Of a stretch of 47,683 nucleotides of DNA, positions 17,867-26,187 are shown piece by piece; position 1 is the first letter of the stretch; each line of letters starts with the position of its first letter. The notes under the pieces were generated by a model, which ran no database searches, had not been told where the DNA came from, and saw nothing but the letters and a program-made list of their open reading frames with translations. Both the position numbers and the translations under genes were made by a program. This DNA is from Sphingomonas paucimobilis NBRC 13935 (GTDB lineage Bacteria > Pseudomonadota > Alphaproteobacteria > Sphingomonadales > Sphingomonadaceae). The stretch covers positions 1 to 47,683 of the forward strand of contig NZ_BBJS01000026.1 in NCBI RefSeq assembly GCF_000739895.2. Direction: 5' to 3'.

Positions 17867-19459
17867 ATGCGCGACTTTGCCGCGCTGCTCGACGCGTTGA
17901 TCTACACGCGGTCGCGCAACGCCAAGCTGAAGCTGGTCGCGGACTATCTCGCCGCCACGCCCGATCCCGACCGGGGTTGGGCGATGGCGGCGTTGACGGG
18001 CGATCTCGACTTGCCCGGCGTCAAGCCTGCGCTGATTCGCGCGTTGATCGAACAGCAGGTCGATCCCGTGCTATTCCGCATGAGCCGCGATTATGTCGGC
18101 GACACGGCGGAGACGGTCGCGCTGCTCTGGCCCGCCCCCAACCGTCCCCTTGATTCCGAACCGCTGTCGGTCAGCGCGGTGGTGGAGCGGTTGCGCCACC
18201 TCTCCCGCTCCGACGCGCCCGCCGTTCTGGCCGATATGCTCGACCGGATGACGGCGGAGGAGCGGTTCGCGCTGCTCAAGATGGCCACCGGCGGCTTGCG
18301 CATCGGCCTGTCGGCGCGGCTCGCCAAGACCGCTTTCGCGCAAGCTTTCGGGCTGGATGTGGAGGCGGTGGAGGAAGTCTGGCACGGCCTCACCCCACCC
18401 TATGCCGAACTTTTCGCCTGGGGTGAGGGCGCGGGCGCGCAGCCGACGCCCGCCGATGTACCGGTCTTCCGCCCCTTCATGCTTGCCCATCCGCTGGAGG
18501 ATTTGCGGGTCGACCTGACCGACTATGCCGCCGAATGGAAATGGGACGGCATCCGGGTGCAGATCGTCCATGTCGCCGGACAGACCCGGCTCTACAGCCG
18601 CACCGGCGACGACGTGACCCACGCCTTTCCCGATGTCGCCAGCGCCTTCGACGCAATCGGGGCGGTCGATGGTGAATTGCTGGTCAAGGGCGAGCATCAG
18701 GGCGGTACGCTGGAGGATGGCGGGGGTGCCGCCAGCTTCAACGCGTTGCAACAAAGGCTGGGGCGCAAGACGGTGTCGGCCAGGATGCTGGCCGACTATC
18801 CCGCCTTCGTCCGGCTCTACGACATTCTCGTCGACGGGACCGAGGATGTCCGCGCCCTCCCCTGGACGGAGCGGCGCCAGCGGCTGGAGGCGTTCGCCAC
18901 CCGGCTCGACCCCGATCGCTTCGACGTCAGCGCGGTGATCGAGGCAGACGATTTCACTGCGCTGGAAGCCCTGCGCGCCACCGCGCGTGATGCCGCGATC
19001 GAGGGGATGATGCTCAAGCGCCGCGATTCGCCCTATAGCGGCGGGCGGCGCGTCGGCCTGTGGTACAAATGGAAGCGCGATCCGCTGACCGCCGATTGCG
19101 TGATGATGTATGCACAGCGCGGCAATGGCCGGCGGTCGAGCTATTATAGCGATTATACCTTCGGCTGCTGGACCGAGGATGGCGAGTTACTCCCCGTCGG
19201 CAAGGCGTATTCCGGGATCACCGACGAAGAGTTGCGGCAACTCGACCGTTTCGTGCGGGCGCATACCGTCCAGCGCTTCGGACCGGTGCGCGAGGTGGAA
19301 AAGACACTGGTGCTGGAGATCGCGTTCGATTCGATTCACGAATCGAAGCGACACAAATCCGGGGTCGCGATGCGCTTCCCCCGCATCGCGCGCATCCGCA
19401 CCGACAAGCCGGCGGCCGAGGCCGACCGGGTGGAGACGCTGCGGCGGTTGGTGACGTAG
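17867..19459 (+). CDS. ATP-dependent DNA ligase (cisplatin-damage-response type)
   Basis: A 530-residue ligase that seals nicks in DNA via an enzyme-AMP intermediate. The adenylation motif is EWKWDGIR, with K225 as the nucleophile; the N-terminal ~200 residues form the DNA-binding domain, and the C-terminal ~100 the OB fold (motif V with GLWYKWKRDPLTAD near 400). This domain order is that of the long alphaproteobacterial ligase linked to repair of cisplatin-type damage, often called LigB or LigC in reports. In many relatives a ligase-associated exonuclease and helicase lie alongside; none is here. Its ATG is only seven bases after the DUF1328 stop, and its ribosome site is weak, suggesting readthrough expression. 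Confidence 0.92.
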   Translation: MRDFAALLDALIYTRSRNAKLKLVADYLAATPDPDRGWAMAALTGDLDLPGVKPALIRALIEQQVDPVLFRMSRDYVGDTAETVALLWPAPNRPLDSEPLSVSAVVERLRHLSRSDAPAVLADMLDRMTAEERFALLKMATGGLRIGLSARLAKTAFAQAFGLDVEAVEEVWHGLTPPYAELFAWGEGAGAQPTPADVPVFRPFMLAHPLEDLRVDLTDYAAEWKWDGIRVQIVHVAGQTRLYSRTGDDVTHAFPDVASAFDAIGAVDGELLVKGEHQGGTLEDGGGAASFNALQQRLGRKTVSARMLADYPAFVRLYDILVDGTEDVRALPWTERRQRLEAFATRLDPDRFDVSAVIEADDFTALEALRATARDAAIEGMMLKRRDSPYSGGRRVGLWYKWKRDPLTADCVMMYAQRGNGRRSSYYSDYTFGCWTEDGELLPVGKAYSGITDEELRQLDRFVRAHTVQRFGPVREVEKTLVLEIAFDSIHESKRHKSGVAMRFPRIARIRTDKPAAEADRVETLRRLVT

Positions 19460-19466
19460 GGAACTC

Positions 19467-19588
19467 TATTCCTCCCCTGCAAGGGGAGGGGGACCATCCG
19501 AAGGATGGTGGAGGGGTGTCGCGCTCTCGATAGCGGGACACCCCTCCGTCAGCGCTATGCGCTGCCACCTCCCCTTACAGGGGAGGAA
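19467..19588. repeat. Large composite palindromic intergenic repeat
   Basis: Between the convergent ligase and murA genes lies a nested array of palindromes: CCTCCCCTGCAAGGGGAGG at the left edge and CCTCCCCTTACAGGGGAGG at the right edge, both perfect hairpins, with ACCATCCGAAGGATGGT and CAGCGCTATGCGCTG hairpins and GGGGTGTC/GACACCCC arms between. The same layout recurs at 25499 and 35522. It is a REP/BIME-like element and likely forms the 3' end of both genes. Confidence 0.85.
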
Positions 19589-19594
19589 ATGGGT

Positions 19595-20875
19595 TTAGTC
19601 CCCGACGCGCTCGATATCGGCACCTACCGCCGACAGCTTTTCCTCCAGCCGCTCATAACCGCGGTCGAGGTGATAGACGCGGCTCACCGACGTCTCGCCC
19701 TCGGCGGCGAGACCCGCCAGGATCAGGCTCATCGAGGCGCGCAGGTCGGTCGCCATTACCGGCGCGCCGGTCAGCTTCTCCACGCCCTTGACCATCGCGG
19801 TCCGGCCATGGACCTGAATGTCCGCACCCATCCGCGCCAACTCGGGCACGTGCATGTAGCGGTTCTCGAAGATCGTCTCGGTCAGCGTGCTGGTGCCCTC
19901 GGCCTTGCACAGCATCGCCATGAACTGCGCCTGCATGTCGGTCGCGAAGCCTGGGAAGGGCGCGGTCGACAGGTTCAGCGGCTGCAGCGGACCATGGGCG
20001 GTGACGCGGATCGAGTCGCGGCTCTCCTCTACCGTCACGCCAGCCTGGGTCAGCGCGGCAAGCGTCGCGCGCATATCCTCGGCACAGGCGCCGACCAGTT
20101 CCAGATCGCCACCGGTGATCGCGGCGGCACAGGCATAGGAGCCCGCCTCGATCCGGTCGGGCATCACCGAATAGGTGGCGCCGTGCAGCCGATCGACACC
20201 CTCGATGGTCAGCGTTTCGGTACCCACGCCGTCGATCCGCGCGCCCATCGCGATCAGCAGGCGGCACAGGTCGACGATCTCGGGCTCGCGCGCGGCATTG
20301 CCCAGCACGGTCGTGCCCTTGGCAGTGACCGCGGCCATCAGCGCATTCTCGGTCGCGCCGACCGACACCACCGGGAAGGTATAGCGCCCGCCCGACAGGC
20401 GCCCGCCCGGCGCGCTGGCCTTGACGTAACCGGCGGTCAGTTCGATCTCGGCGCCGATCGCTTCGAGCGCCTTCAGGTGAAGATCGATCGGGCGGTTGCC
20501 GATCGCGCAGCCGCCGGGCAGCGACACCCGCGCCTCGCCCGCACGCGCCAAAATGGGGCCGAGCACCAGGATCGACGCGCGCATCTTGCGCACGATGTCG
20601 TATGGCGCCTCGGTCGAGAAGAGCTGGCCCGCACGGATCGTCATGACCCGGCCGAAATCCTCGGGCCGCGTGCCCTCGACCCGCGTCGAAGCGCCGATCT
20701 GGTTGAGCAGATGGCCGAAGCCGTCGACATCGGCGAGGCGCGGCAGGTTGCGCAGCGTCACCGGCTCGTCGGTCAGGATCGCGCAGGGCATCAGGGTGAG
20801 CGCGGCGTTCTTCGCGCCCGAGATTTTCAGGCGGCCCGACAGCCGGTTGCCGCCGCGAATGAGGATACGGTCCAT
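19595..20875 (-). CDS. murA: UDP-N-acetylglucosamine 1-carboxyvinyltransferase
   Basis: Catalyses the first committed step of peptidoglycan synthesis, adding enolpyruvate to UDP-GlcNAc; target of fosfomycin. The 426-residue protein has the classic start [20 protein letters not shown], the catalytic Cys123 in [14 protein letters not shown] (so the fosfomycin-sensitive Cys form) and the [11 protein letters not shown] segment. Both alpha/beta inside-out domains are complete. It is divergent from the Crp/Fnr regulator gene. No partner gene is close; a single transcription unit is likely. Confidence 0.97.
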   Translation of the reverse strand: MDRILIRGGNRLSGRLKISGAKNAALTLMPCAILTDEPVTLRNLPRLADVDGFGHLLNQIGASTRVEGTRPEDFGRVMTIRAGQLFSTEAPYDIVRKMRASILVLGPILARAGEARVSLPGGCAIGNRPIDLHLKALEAIGAEIELTAGYVKASAPGGRLSGGRYTFPVVSVGATENALMAAVTAKGTTVLGNAAREPEIVDLCRLLIAMGARIDGVGTETLTIEGVDRLHGATYSVMPDRIEAGSYACAAAITGGDLELVGACAEDMRATLAALTQAGVTVEESRDSIRVTAHGPLQPLNLSTAPFPGFATDMQAQFMAMLCKAEGTSTLTETIFENRYMHVPELARMGADIQVHGRTAMVKGVEKLTGAPVMATDLRASMSLILAGLAAEGETSVSRVYHLDRGYERLEEKLSAVGADIERVGD

Positions 20876-21007
20876 AGACCGGCCCTCCTAGCGGACGCAT
20901 GCGCCACCGCCAAGGGTCGTGCATGCTTTTGGCCCGGCGATCGGGTGACGCCGTGCCGCCATCGGGATCGATCGCGAAAGCCGACGATCGCGCCAGCCGA
21001 GGGCCGG

Positions 21008-21021
21008 TTGATCGATATTAA
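21008..21021. promoter_or_regulatory. FNR/FixK-like box upstream of the Crp/Fnr gene
   Basis: TTGATCGATATTAA differs in one base from the FNR/FixK consensus TTGAT-N4-ATCAA. It sits 57 bases before the preferred GTG of the Crp/Fnr gene and 132 before murA in the shared divergent region. It is the sort of site that such a regulator would bind, so autoregulation is possible. Confidence 0.45.
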
Positions 21022-21078
21022 TGCAACGACGTGTCTTCCATGGCTAAGGCACTTGTCCGCTGGGAAAATGGAGTGTCA

Positions 21079-21813
21079 GTGTCAAAAAGCGGACTTGCGG
21101 ATCGCCTCCACAAATGGATCGCCCTGACCCCGGCCGAGCGACAGACGCTGGCCCGGTTCGAGGAACGGCCCCGGTCGCTACGACGTGGCGCGGTGCTGAT
21201 CGACGAGCATTCACGGAATGACGAACTGTTCGTGGTCCAGCAAGGCACGCTGATGTGCTATGTGCTGCTCGACGATGGCAGCCGGCAGATCGTGCGCTTC
21301 CTGTTCCCCGGCGACCTGTTCGCCCTGTCGGCGCTGGTCTATGGCCGCTCGCTCGATACGATCGTGGCGGTGACCAACTCGGTCGTCTGCGCCTTTGAGC
21401 GGACTCAGATGGCGCGGCTGGCGGAGGAGCATCCGCGGCTGATGAGCCTGCTTCTGGTGCTCAACCAGATCGAGCGGGTGATCACCACCGATCGGCTGGC
21501 GGGACTGGGTCGCACCTCGGCGCGCGAGCGGGTGGCGACGCTGTTGCTGTCGCTGCGCGGCCAGATGCGCCAAGCCGGGGTGGAGGTCGGCGATTCCTTC
21601 GCGCTGGGGCTGACCCAGGAGGAAATGGGCGATGCGATCGGGCTGACCGCGGTTCATGTGAACCGGATGCTGCGCCAGTTGGAGGAAGAAGGCCTGATCG
21701 CGCGCAACAGCGGCCGCGTCCAGTTGCTCGACGAACCCCGGCTGGTGCGCGAGGCGCGCTATGTCGACCGGTTCGACGGGCTGGACCTGAGCTGGTTGCC
21801 CGAGGGGCGGTGA
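21079..21813 (+). CDS. Crp/Fnr family transcriptional regulator
   Basis: A 244-residue regulator with an N-terminal cyclic-nucleotide-binding fold (about residues 25-140, with DELFVVQQGTLMCYVLLDDG and FLFPGDLFALSAL) and a C-terminal winged helix (TQEEMGDAIGLTAVHVNRMLRQLEEEG as the recognition region). It has no N-terminal Cys cluster for an iron-sulfur centre, so it resembles FixK/CRP-like members more than oxygen-sensing FNR. The start GTG at 21079 is preferred as GGAG lies five bases upstream; the frame is open to a GTG at 21031 and ATG at 21040. The ligand is unknown. It runs toward katG and the DCC remnant. Confidence 0.9.
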   Translation: MSKSGLADRLHKWIALTPAERQTLARFEERPRSLRRGAVLIDEHSRNDELFVVQQGTLMCYVLLDDGSRQIVRFLFPGDLFALSALVYGRSLDTIVAVTNSVVCAFERTQMARLAEEHPRLMSLLLVLNQIERVITTDRLAGLGRTSARERVATLLLSLRGQMRQAGVEVGDSFALGLTQEEMGDAIGLTAVHVNRMLRQLEEEGLIARNSGRVQLLDEPRLVREARYVDRFDGLDLSWLPEGR

Positions 21814-21820
21814 CGCGGGA

Positions 21821-21910
21821 CTAACGCCCCCTCGCCCAGCGCCGCATCGCCGCAATCTCTCGGCGGCAGAGCGGACAAGCGCCGTCATACCAGACCTTCA
21901 CTTGGGCCAT
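21821..21910 (-). pseudogene. Truncated DCC-family (DUF393) thiol-disulfide oxidoreductase
   Basis: A 29-codon frame with ATG at 21910, a ribosome site (GGAG six bases upstream) and TAG at 21821-21823. It encodes MAQVKVWYDGACPLCRREI and ends RWARGR. YDGACPLCRREI is the diagnostic start of DUF393 proteins, whose CxxC is the active site; full proteins have about 120-140 residues. Everything after this first helix is missing, and the DNA ahead belongs to the Crp gene. It lies 53 bases past katG in the same direction. It is probably an eroded gene, less likely a working CxxC microprotein. Confidence 0.7.
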
Positions 21911-21963
21911 CGCCATCTCCGCCGGCCGTCGGGGCGATCCGATCCGGACCGCCCCTGTTGCCG

Positions 21964-24225
21964 TCAGAACAGATCGGCGGTCATCACCTTGGTCCACACC
22001 CGCACGAAGTCGCGGACCATGCGCGGCTGCGCATCCTCGGCGGCGTAGAATTCGGCGATGTTGCGCAGTTGCGAATTGGCGCCGAAGATCAGGTCGTTGC
22101 GCGTCGCGGTGAACCGCGTCTCGCCGCTGTCGCGGTCATCGAGCGTGAAGCGCAGGCCGGCCTCATCCTGCTTGGTCCAGACATAGTCCATGCTGGTCAG
22201 CACGCGGAAGAAGTCGTTGCTGAGCACCCCAACCCGGTCGGTGAACAGGCCCGCCTCGCTCTCGTCCCAATTCGCACCCAAGGCGCGCAGACCGCCGGTC
22301 AGCACCACCCATTCGGGCGCGCTGAGCTTGAGCAGCGCCGCCTTGTCGAGGAACAGTTCCTCGGGCGCGACGCGGCCCGCCGTCACCTCGGCGAACTGAT
22401 CATCGACATAGTTACGGAAGCCATCGACCACCGGCTTGAGCCATTCGAAGCTGTCGGCATCGGTCAATTCATCGGTCGTGTCACGACGCCCGGCGGTGAA
22501 GGGCACGTCCTGCGCCAAGCCCGCATCCGCCGCCGCCTTCTCGACCGCCGCCGTGCCGCCCAGCACGATCAGGTCGGCGAGCGACACGCGCTTGCCGCCG
22601 GCCGCACCCTGGTTGAACGCATCCATGATCTCGCGGAGCTTGGCGATGACGGGAACGGTGCGACGGTTGACCGCCCAATCCTTTTGCGGGGCAAGCGCCA
22701 GCCGCGCGCCATTGGCGCCACCGCGCTTGTCGCTATCGCGATAGGTGACGGCGGCCGAGAAAGCGGTGAAGACCAGGTCCGACACCGACAGGCCGCTGCC
22801 CAGAAGCTGCTGCTTCAACTGTGCGATGTCGGCCGCGTCGATCAGTTCGTAGTCGCGCTCGGGAATCGGATCCTGCCACAACAGGTCCGGCTCGATCGTG
22901 ACCTCGGGGCCGACATAGCGCTCGCGCGGGCCCATGTCGCGGTGGGTCAGCTTGTACCAGGCCTTGGAGAATTGCTCGGTGAAATAGTCAAAGTCGTTCA
23001 GGAACCGCTCGCAGATCGGGCGATAGACGGGATCGACCTTCAGCGCGATGTCGCTGGTCATCATCATCAGTGCATGGCTCTTGCCCGCGATATGCGCATC
23101 CGGCGTGCGCGGCGCGTCGGCATTGACCGGCGTCCATTGCAGCGCGCCCGCCGGGCTGCGTGTCTGCTCCCATTCCAGGCCCAGCAGATTTTCGAGATAG
23201 CTGTTATCCCACTGGGTCGGGTTCTGGGTCCAGCTCCCCTCGATGCCGTTGGTCATGGTGAACTCGGCATTGCCGGTGCCTTCGGGATTGTGCCAGCCCA
23301 GGCCCATTTCCTCGATGGCCGCGATTTCCGGCGGCGCGCCGATCCGGTCGGCCTTCACCATGCCATGGCTCTTGCCGAAGGCATGGCCGCCGGCGATCAG
23401 CGCCACCGTCTCCTCATCGTTCATCGCCATACGGGTGAAGGTGATGCGGATGTCGCGCGCCGAGGCCATCGGATCGCCGCTGGCATAGGGGCCTTCCGGG
23501 TTCACATAGATGAGCGACTGGTGCGAGGCGGCCAGCGGTTGTTCCAGATCATAATCGGCATCGCCATTCTGGCCGCGCCAGCGCTTGTCGCGATTGACCA
23601 TCTCGTCGAACGAATCGACCTTGGTCATGTCGAAGACTTCAGGGCCCCAATAGGTCGCGTCATCGGCCTCCCAGGCATCCTCGCGCCCGCCGCCGAAACC
23701 ATAGGTCGGCAGCCCCATGATCTCGAGCGAGCAATTGCCGGTCAGGACGATCAGGTCCGCCCAGGACAGCGCGGCACCGTATTTCTGCTTGATCGGCCAG
23801 AGCAGGCGACGCGACTTGTCGACATTGCCATTGTCCCACCAGCTATTGATCGGCGCGAAACGCTGCATCGCCTCGCCAGCACCACCGCGCCCGTCGGCGA
23901 TGCGATAGCTGCCCGCCGAGTGCCACGACATGCGGATCATCTGCGGCCCGTAATTGCCATAGTCGGAGGGCCACCAGGCGACCGAGCTGGTCAAGAAGCG
24001 CTTGATCTCGGCCTTCAGCTCTTGAAGGTCGATCTTGGCGAATGCGGCGCGATAATCGAAGTCTTCGCCGAGCGGATTGGCCTGCGGCCCATGGCGGTGA
24101 AGCTGTTCGACGCGCAGCCGGTTCGGGTACCATTCGGTCAAGGTCGGCGGCGTGGTGAAGGCCCCGCCGATCCGGTCGCCGCCAAAGGGGCATTTGCCTT
24201 CGAGTACCGTCTTATAGTCTTCCAT
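21964..24225 (-). CDS. katG: Catalase-peroxidase
   Basis: A 753-residue heme enzyme that removes H2O2 by catalase and peroxidase activity. Distal-site residues R98, W101 and H102 lie in [11 protein letters not shown]; Tyr near 240 (IYVNPEGP) and Met near 266 (FTRMAMND) complete the Trp-Tyr-Met adduct that defines KatG. The proximal heme region reads [17 protein letters not shown]. The length and both halves (the C-terminal one heme-free) are complete. No signal peptide is seen, so it is cytoplasmic. A DCC remnant follows; the divergent renalase-like gene lies 333 bases upstream. An OxyR-type control is usual for katG, but I could not point to a convincing OxyR site. Confidence 0.97.
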   Translation of the reverse strand: MEDYKTVLEGKCPFGGDRIGGAFTTPPTLTEWYPNRLRVEQLHRHGPQANPLGEDFDYRAAFAKIDLQELKAEIKRFLTSSVAWWPSDYGNYGPQMIRMSWHSAGSYRIADGRGGAGEAMQRFAPINSWWDNGNVDKSRRLLWPIKQKYGAALSWADLIVLTGNCSLEIMGLPTYGFGGGREDAWEADDATYWGPEVFDMTKVDSFDEMVNRDKRWRGQNGDADYDLEQPLAASHQSLIYVNPEGPYASGDPMASARDIRITFTRMAMNDEETVALIAGGHAFGKSHGMVKADRIGAPPEIAAIEEMGLGWHNPEGTGNAEFTMTNGIEGSWTQNPTQWDNSYLENLLGLEWEQTRSPAGALQWTPVNADAPRTPDAHIAGKSHALMMMTSDIALKVDPVYRPICERFLNDFDYFTEQFSKAWYKLTHRDMGPRERYVGPEVTIEPDLLWQDPIPERDYELIDAADIAQLKQQLLGSGLSVSDLVFTAFSAAVTYRDSDKRGGANGARLALAPQKDWAVNRRTVPVIAKLREIMDAFNQGAAGGKRVSLADLIVLGGTAAVEKAAADAGLAQDVPFTAGRRDTTDELTDADSFEWLKPVVDGFRNYVDDQFAEVTAGRVAPEELFLDKAALLKLSAPEWVVLTGGLRALGANWDESEAGLFTDRVGVLSNDFFRVLTSMDYVWTKQDEAGLRFTLDDRDSGETRFTATRNDLIFGANSQLRNIAEFYAAEDAQPRMVRDFVRVWTKVMTADLF

Positions 24226-24558
24226 GCCTTCGCCTCATGCTCGCCTTAGCGGGAAAGAAAATGGCGCTTGGCCAAGCACATGCCGGCAAGATGATGACCA
24301 ATACCCGGCCAATCTCAGCCTTGTGCGTTCGACGTTGCGCGATGAAAATGGCGGCATGTCTTCGTCCAAAGGCGGACAAACCCGCCGCTCCTCGCGCGTA
24401 ACAACGTGCCCATCGGCCGGTTGATCCTCCATTCGGGCTCAGTCCGAATAAAAAATCATCATGGATCAATCCCAATGCTTGCGACCAAGATGCGGATCAT
24501 TTGCGATCACCGCGCGTAACCATCGGGCTCGTGCAGGCATTATGGTGGCAGAGAGATT
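24226..24558. other. 333-base divergent intergenic region, katG / renalase-like gene
   Basis: No gene was recognised here. It must hold both promoters. The only clear structure is the nested dyad at 24421-24469: TTGATCC/GGATCAA outside, ATTCGG/CCGAAT inside, followed by an A-run. A purine-pyrimidine GTCC AAAG GCGGAC motif near 24365 is too weak to call. Confidence 0.6.
24421..24469. promoter_or_regulatory. Nested inverted repeats upstream of katG
   Basis: Outer arms TTGATCC (24421-24427) and GGATCAA (24463-24469) enclose inner arms ATTCGG (24431-24436) and CCGAAT (24444-24449). Both pairs are perfect. The site is about 195 bases from katG and 90 from the renalase-like gene, so it could be an operator for either. 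The regulator is unknown. Confidence 0.4.
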
Positions 24559-25488
24559 ATGGTGCGTTCGGCGGCGATCATCGGGGCGGGCATGGCGGGT
24601 CTGGCCTGCGCGACGCGGCTGGCCGCGGCGGGATGCGCCGTCCGCCTGTTCGACAAGGGGCGCCGTCCGGGCGGACGTATGGCAAGCAAATCGCTATCGG
24701 CGGGCGGCCATGACTTTGCCTTCGACTATGGCGCGCAATATCTGACGGCACGCGATCCGGCCTTCCTGGCGCAGGTCACCGATTGGGAGGGTGCGGGCAT
24801 CATTGCCCGCTGGCCCGCCGCCGGTGAGGACGCTTGGGTCGGCGTGCCCAGCATGGCCGCCATTGTGGCGCATATGGCGGAGAAGCAGGACGTCCGCTGG
24901 TCAACCCATATCCGGGCGGTGGAGCGGGACGCCGCCGGCTGGATCCTGATCGATGACGAAGGGCGTGAAGGGCCGTTCGATGCACTGGTGCTGGCAATCC
25001 CGGCCGAGCAGGTTCCGCCGCTGATCGCCTCGCATGATCCGTCACTCGCGGAGCGCGCCATGGCCTGCCCTTCGGGCCCGTGCTGGACGGTGATGCTGGG
25101 GTTCGAGACGCGGCTGGCGGTGGCGGATATTGCTGACATCCGCGATCCGATCGACTGGGCGGCGCGCCATTCGGCCAAACCGGGGCATGACGGTGGCGAG
25201 GCCTGGACGATCCATGCGGCGCCCGACTGGTCGCGGCATCATCTCGAAAGCGATCGAGAGACCGTGGTGGCGGCGCTGCTCCATGCTTTCGAGGAGCAGA
25301 CCGGACCGCTTCCCGAACCCGTGCATGCGGCGGCGCATCGCTGGCGCTATGCGCGGTCGGGCAAGACGGGGATCGGGGCCTATTCCCGGCCCGAGATCGG
25401 CCTGGCGGCGTGCGGCGACTGGCTCATCGCGCCGAGAGTGGAGAGCGCCTGGTTGTCCGGTCGGCAGGCGGCGAAGGCGTTACTTTGA
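24559..25488 (+). CDS. Renalase-like FAD-dependent oxidoreductase
   Basis: A 309-residue flavoprotein with the Rossmann FAD-binding start AIIGAGMAGLACATRLAAAG (residues 6-25) and the second conserved piece RRPGGRMAS near 42, features of the renalase/amine oxidase group. The C-terminal RYARSG... and CGDWLIAPRVESAWLSG motif caps the FAD domain. Bacterial renalases oxidise misreduced dihydro-NAD(P)H isomers; this is a plausible but unproven role here. The ATG at 24559 is behind AGAGAG. It is divergent from katG. A composite repeat follows at 25499. Confidence 0.87.
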   Translation: MVRSAAIIGAGMAGLACATRLAAAGCAVRLFDKGRRPGGRMASKSLSAGGHDFAFDYGAQYLTARDPAFLAQVTDWEGAGIIARWPAAGEDAWVGVPSMAAIVAHMAEKQDVRWSTHIRAVERDAAGWILIDDEGREGPFDALVLAIPAEQVPPLIASHDPSLAERAMACPSGPCWTVMLGFETRLAVADIADIRDPIDWAARHSAKPGHDGGEAWTIHAAPDWSRHHLESDRETVVAALLHAFEEQTGPLPEPVHAAAHRWRYARSGKTGIGAYSRPEIGLAACGDWLIAPRVESAWLSGRQAAKALL

Positions 25489-25498
25489 TGTCGTGATC

Positions 25499-25624
25499 CT
25501 CTCCCGCATGGGGAGGGGGATCGCAGCAAAGCGGTGGTGGAGGGACGTGCCACAGAGGACGTCCTGCATGAAAGTCCCCCTCCGTCAGGGCTTCGCCCTG
25601 TCACCTCCCGGTACCAGGGAGGCG
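25499..25624. repeat. Second copy of the composite palindromic repeat
   Basis: CCTCTCCCGCATGGGGAGG on the left and CACCTCCCGGTACCAGGGAGG on the right flank a CAGGGCTTCGCCCTG hairpin and CCCTCCGTC module. The arrangement parallels 19467-19588, though the arms have diverged. It fills the gap between the convergent renalase-like gene and clpS. Confidence 0.8.
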
Positions 25625-25638
25625 TTAACGGCCGTCGC

Positions 25639-26112
25639 TTACGCCTTTTCCAGCGTGCATTGCAGAGGATGCTGATTGGCGCGGGCGAAGTCGATCACCT
25701 GCGCCACCTTGGTTTCGGCGACCTCATAAGAGAAGACGCCGCACACCCCCACGCCGCGCTGATGCACGTGCAGCATCACCCGGGTCGCATCGTCCATGCT
25801 CATCCGGAAGAAGCGCTGCAGACACAGCACGACGAATTCCATCGGCGTATAATCGTCGTTGAGCATCAGGACGCGGTACGGCGTCGGCTGCTTGGTACGC
25901 GCGCGGGTACGGGTCGCGACGCCCAGGCCATTGCCCTCGTCATCGCCGTGATCCGGGCCATGACCGGGACCTTGGCCGGGCCCATTGCCGGCCATCCCCA
26001 GAGGATGGGTGAGAAGATCGCTGTTCGGGGCCATGGCGCTAAAATATGGCATGGCGGGGGGTGCGCACAAGCCCTTGGAGACAGGGTCGATCGTATAAAT
26101 CGGCATGGTCAT
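25639..26112 (-). CDS. clpS: ATP-dependent Clp protease adaptor ClpS
   Basis: Binds N-degron substrates (Leu, Phe, Tyr, Trp ends) and hands them to ClpA for ClpP. The ClpS core fills the C-terminal ~80 residues: [56 protein letters not shown]. The N-end binding Asn-Asp pair and Met are in place. Before it is an unusually long N-tail with a Gly/Pro/Asp/His-rich stretch. The ATG at 26112 is chosen because AGGAGG lies nine bases upstream; internal ATGs at 26034 and 25995 would give more usual lengths. ClpA is not in the window. Confidence 0.9.
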   Translation of the reverse strand: MTMPIYTIDPVSKGLCAPPAMPYFSAMAPNSDLLTHPLGMAGNGPGQGPGHGPDHGDDEGNGLGVATRTRARTKQPTPYRVLMLNDDYTPMEFVVLCLQRFFRMSMDDATRVMLHVHQRGVGVCGVFSYEVAETKVAQVIDFARANQHPLQCTLEKA

Positions 26113-26187
26113 GGGGCAGAACCTCCTCGCCCTTGCGGTGCTTCGCGCCTCCCTTCCAGTTGGAGGGGAAGGGTGATGGTGGTTGCC

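Noticed and set aside
19505..21127. 540-codon plus-strand frame opposite murA
   Set aside because: It starts within a repeat and continues as antisense of murA; no domain seen.
21958..24249. 763-codon frame opposite katG
   Set aside because: Same length as katG, no recognisable domain, and the composition of an antisense shadow.
26137..26175. Short hairpin between clpS and dnaE2
   Set aside because: CCTTCC...GGAAGG-like arms are imperfect and without a T-run; left unannotated.
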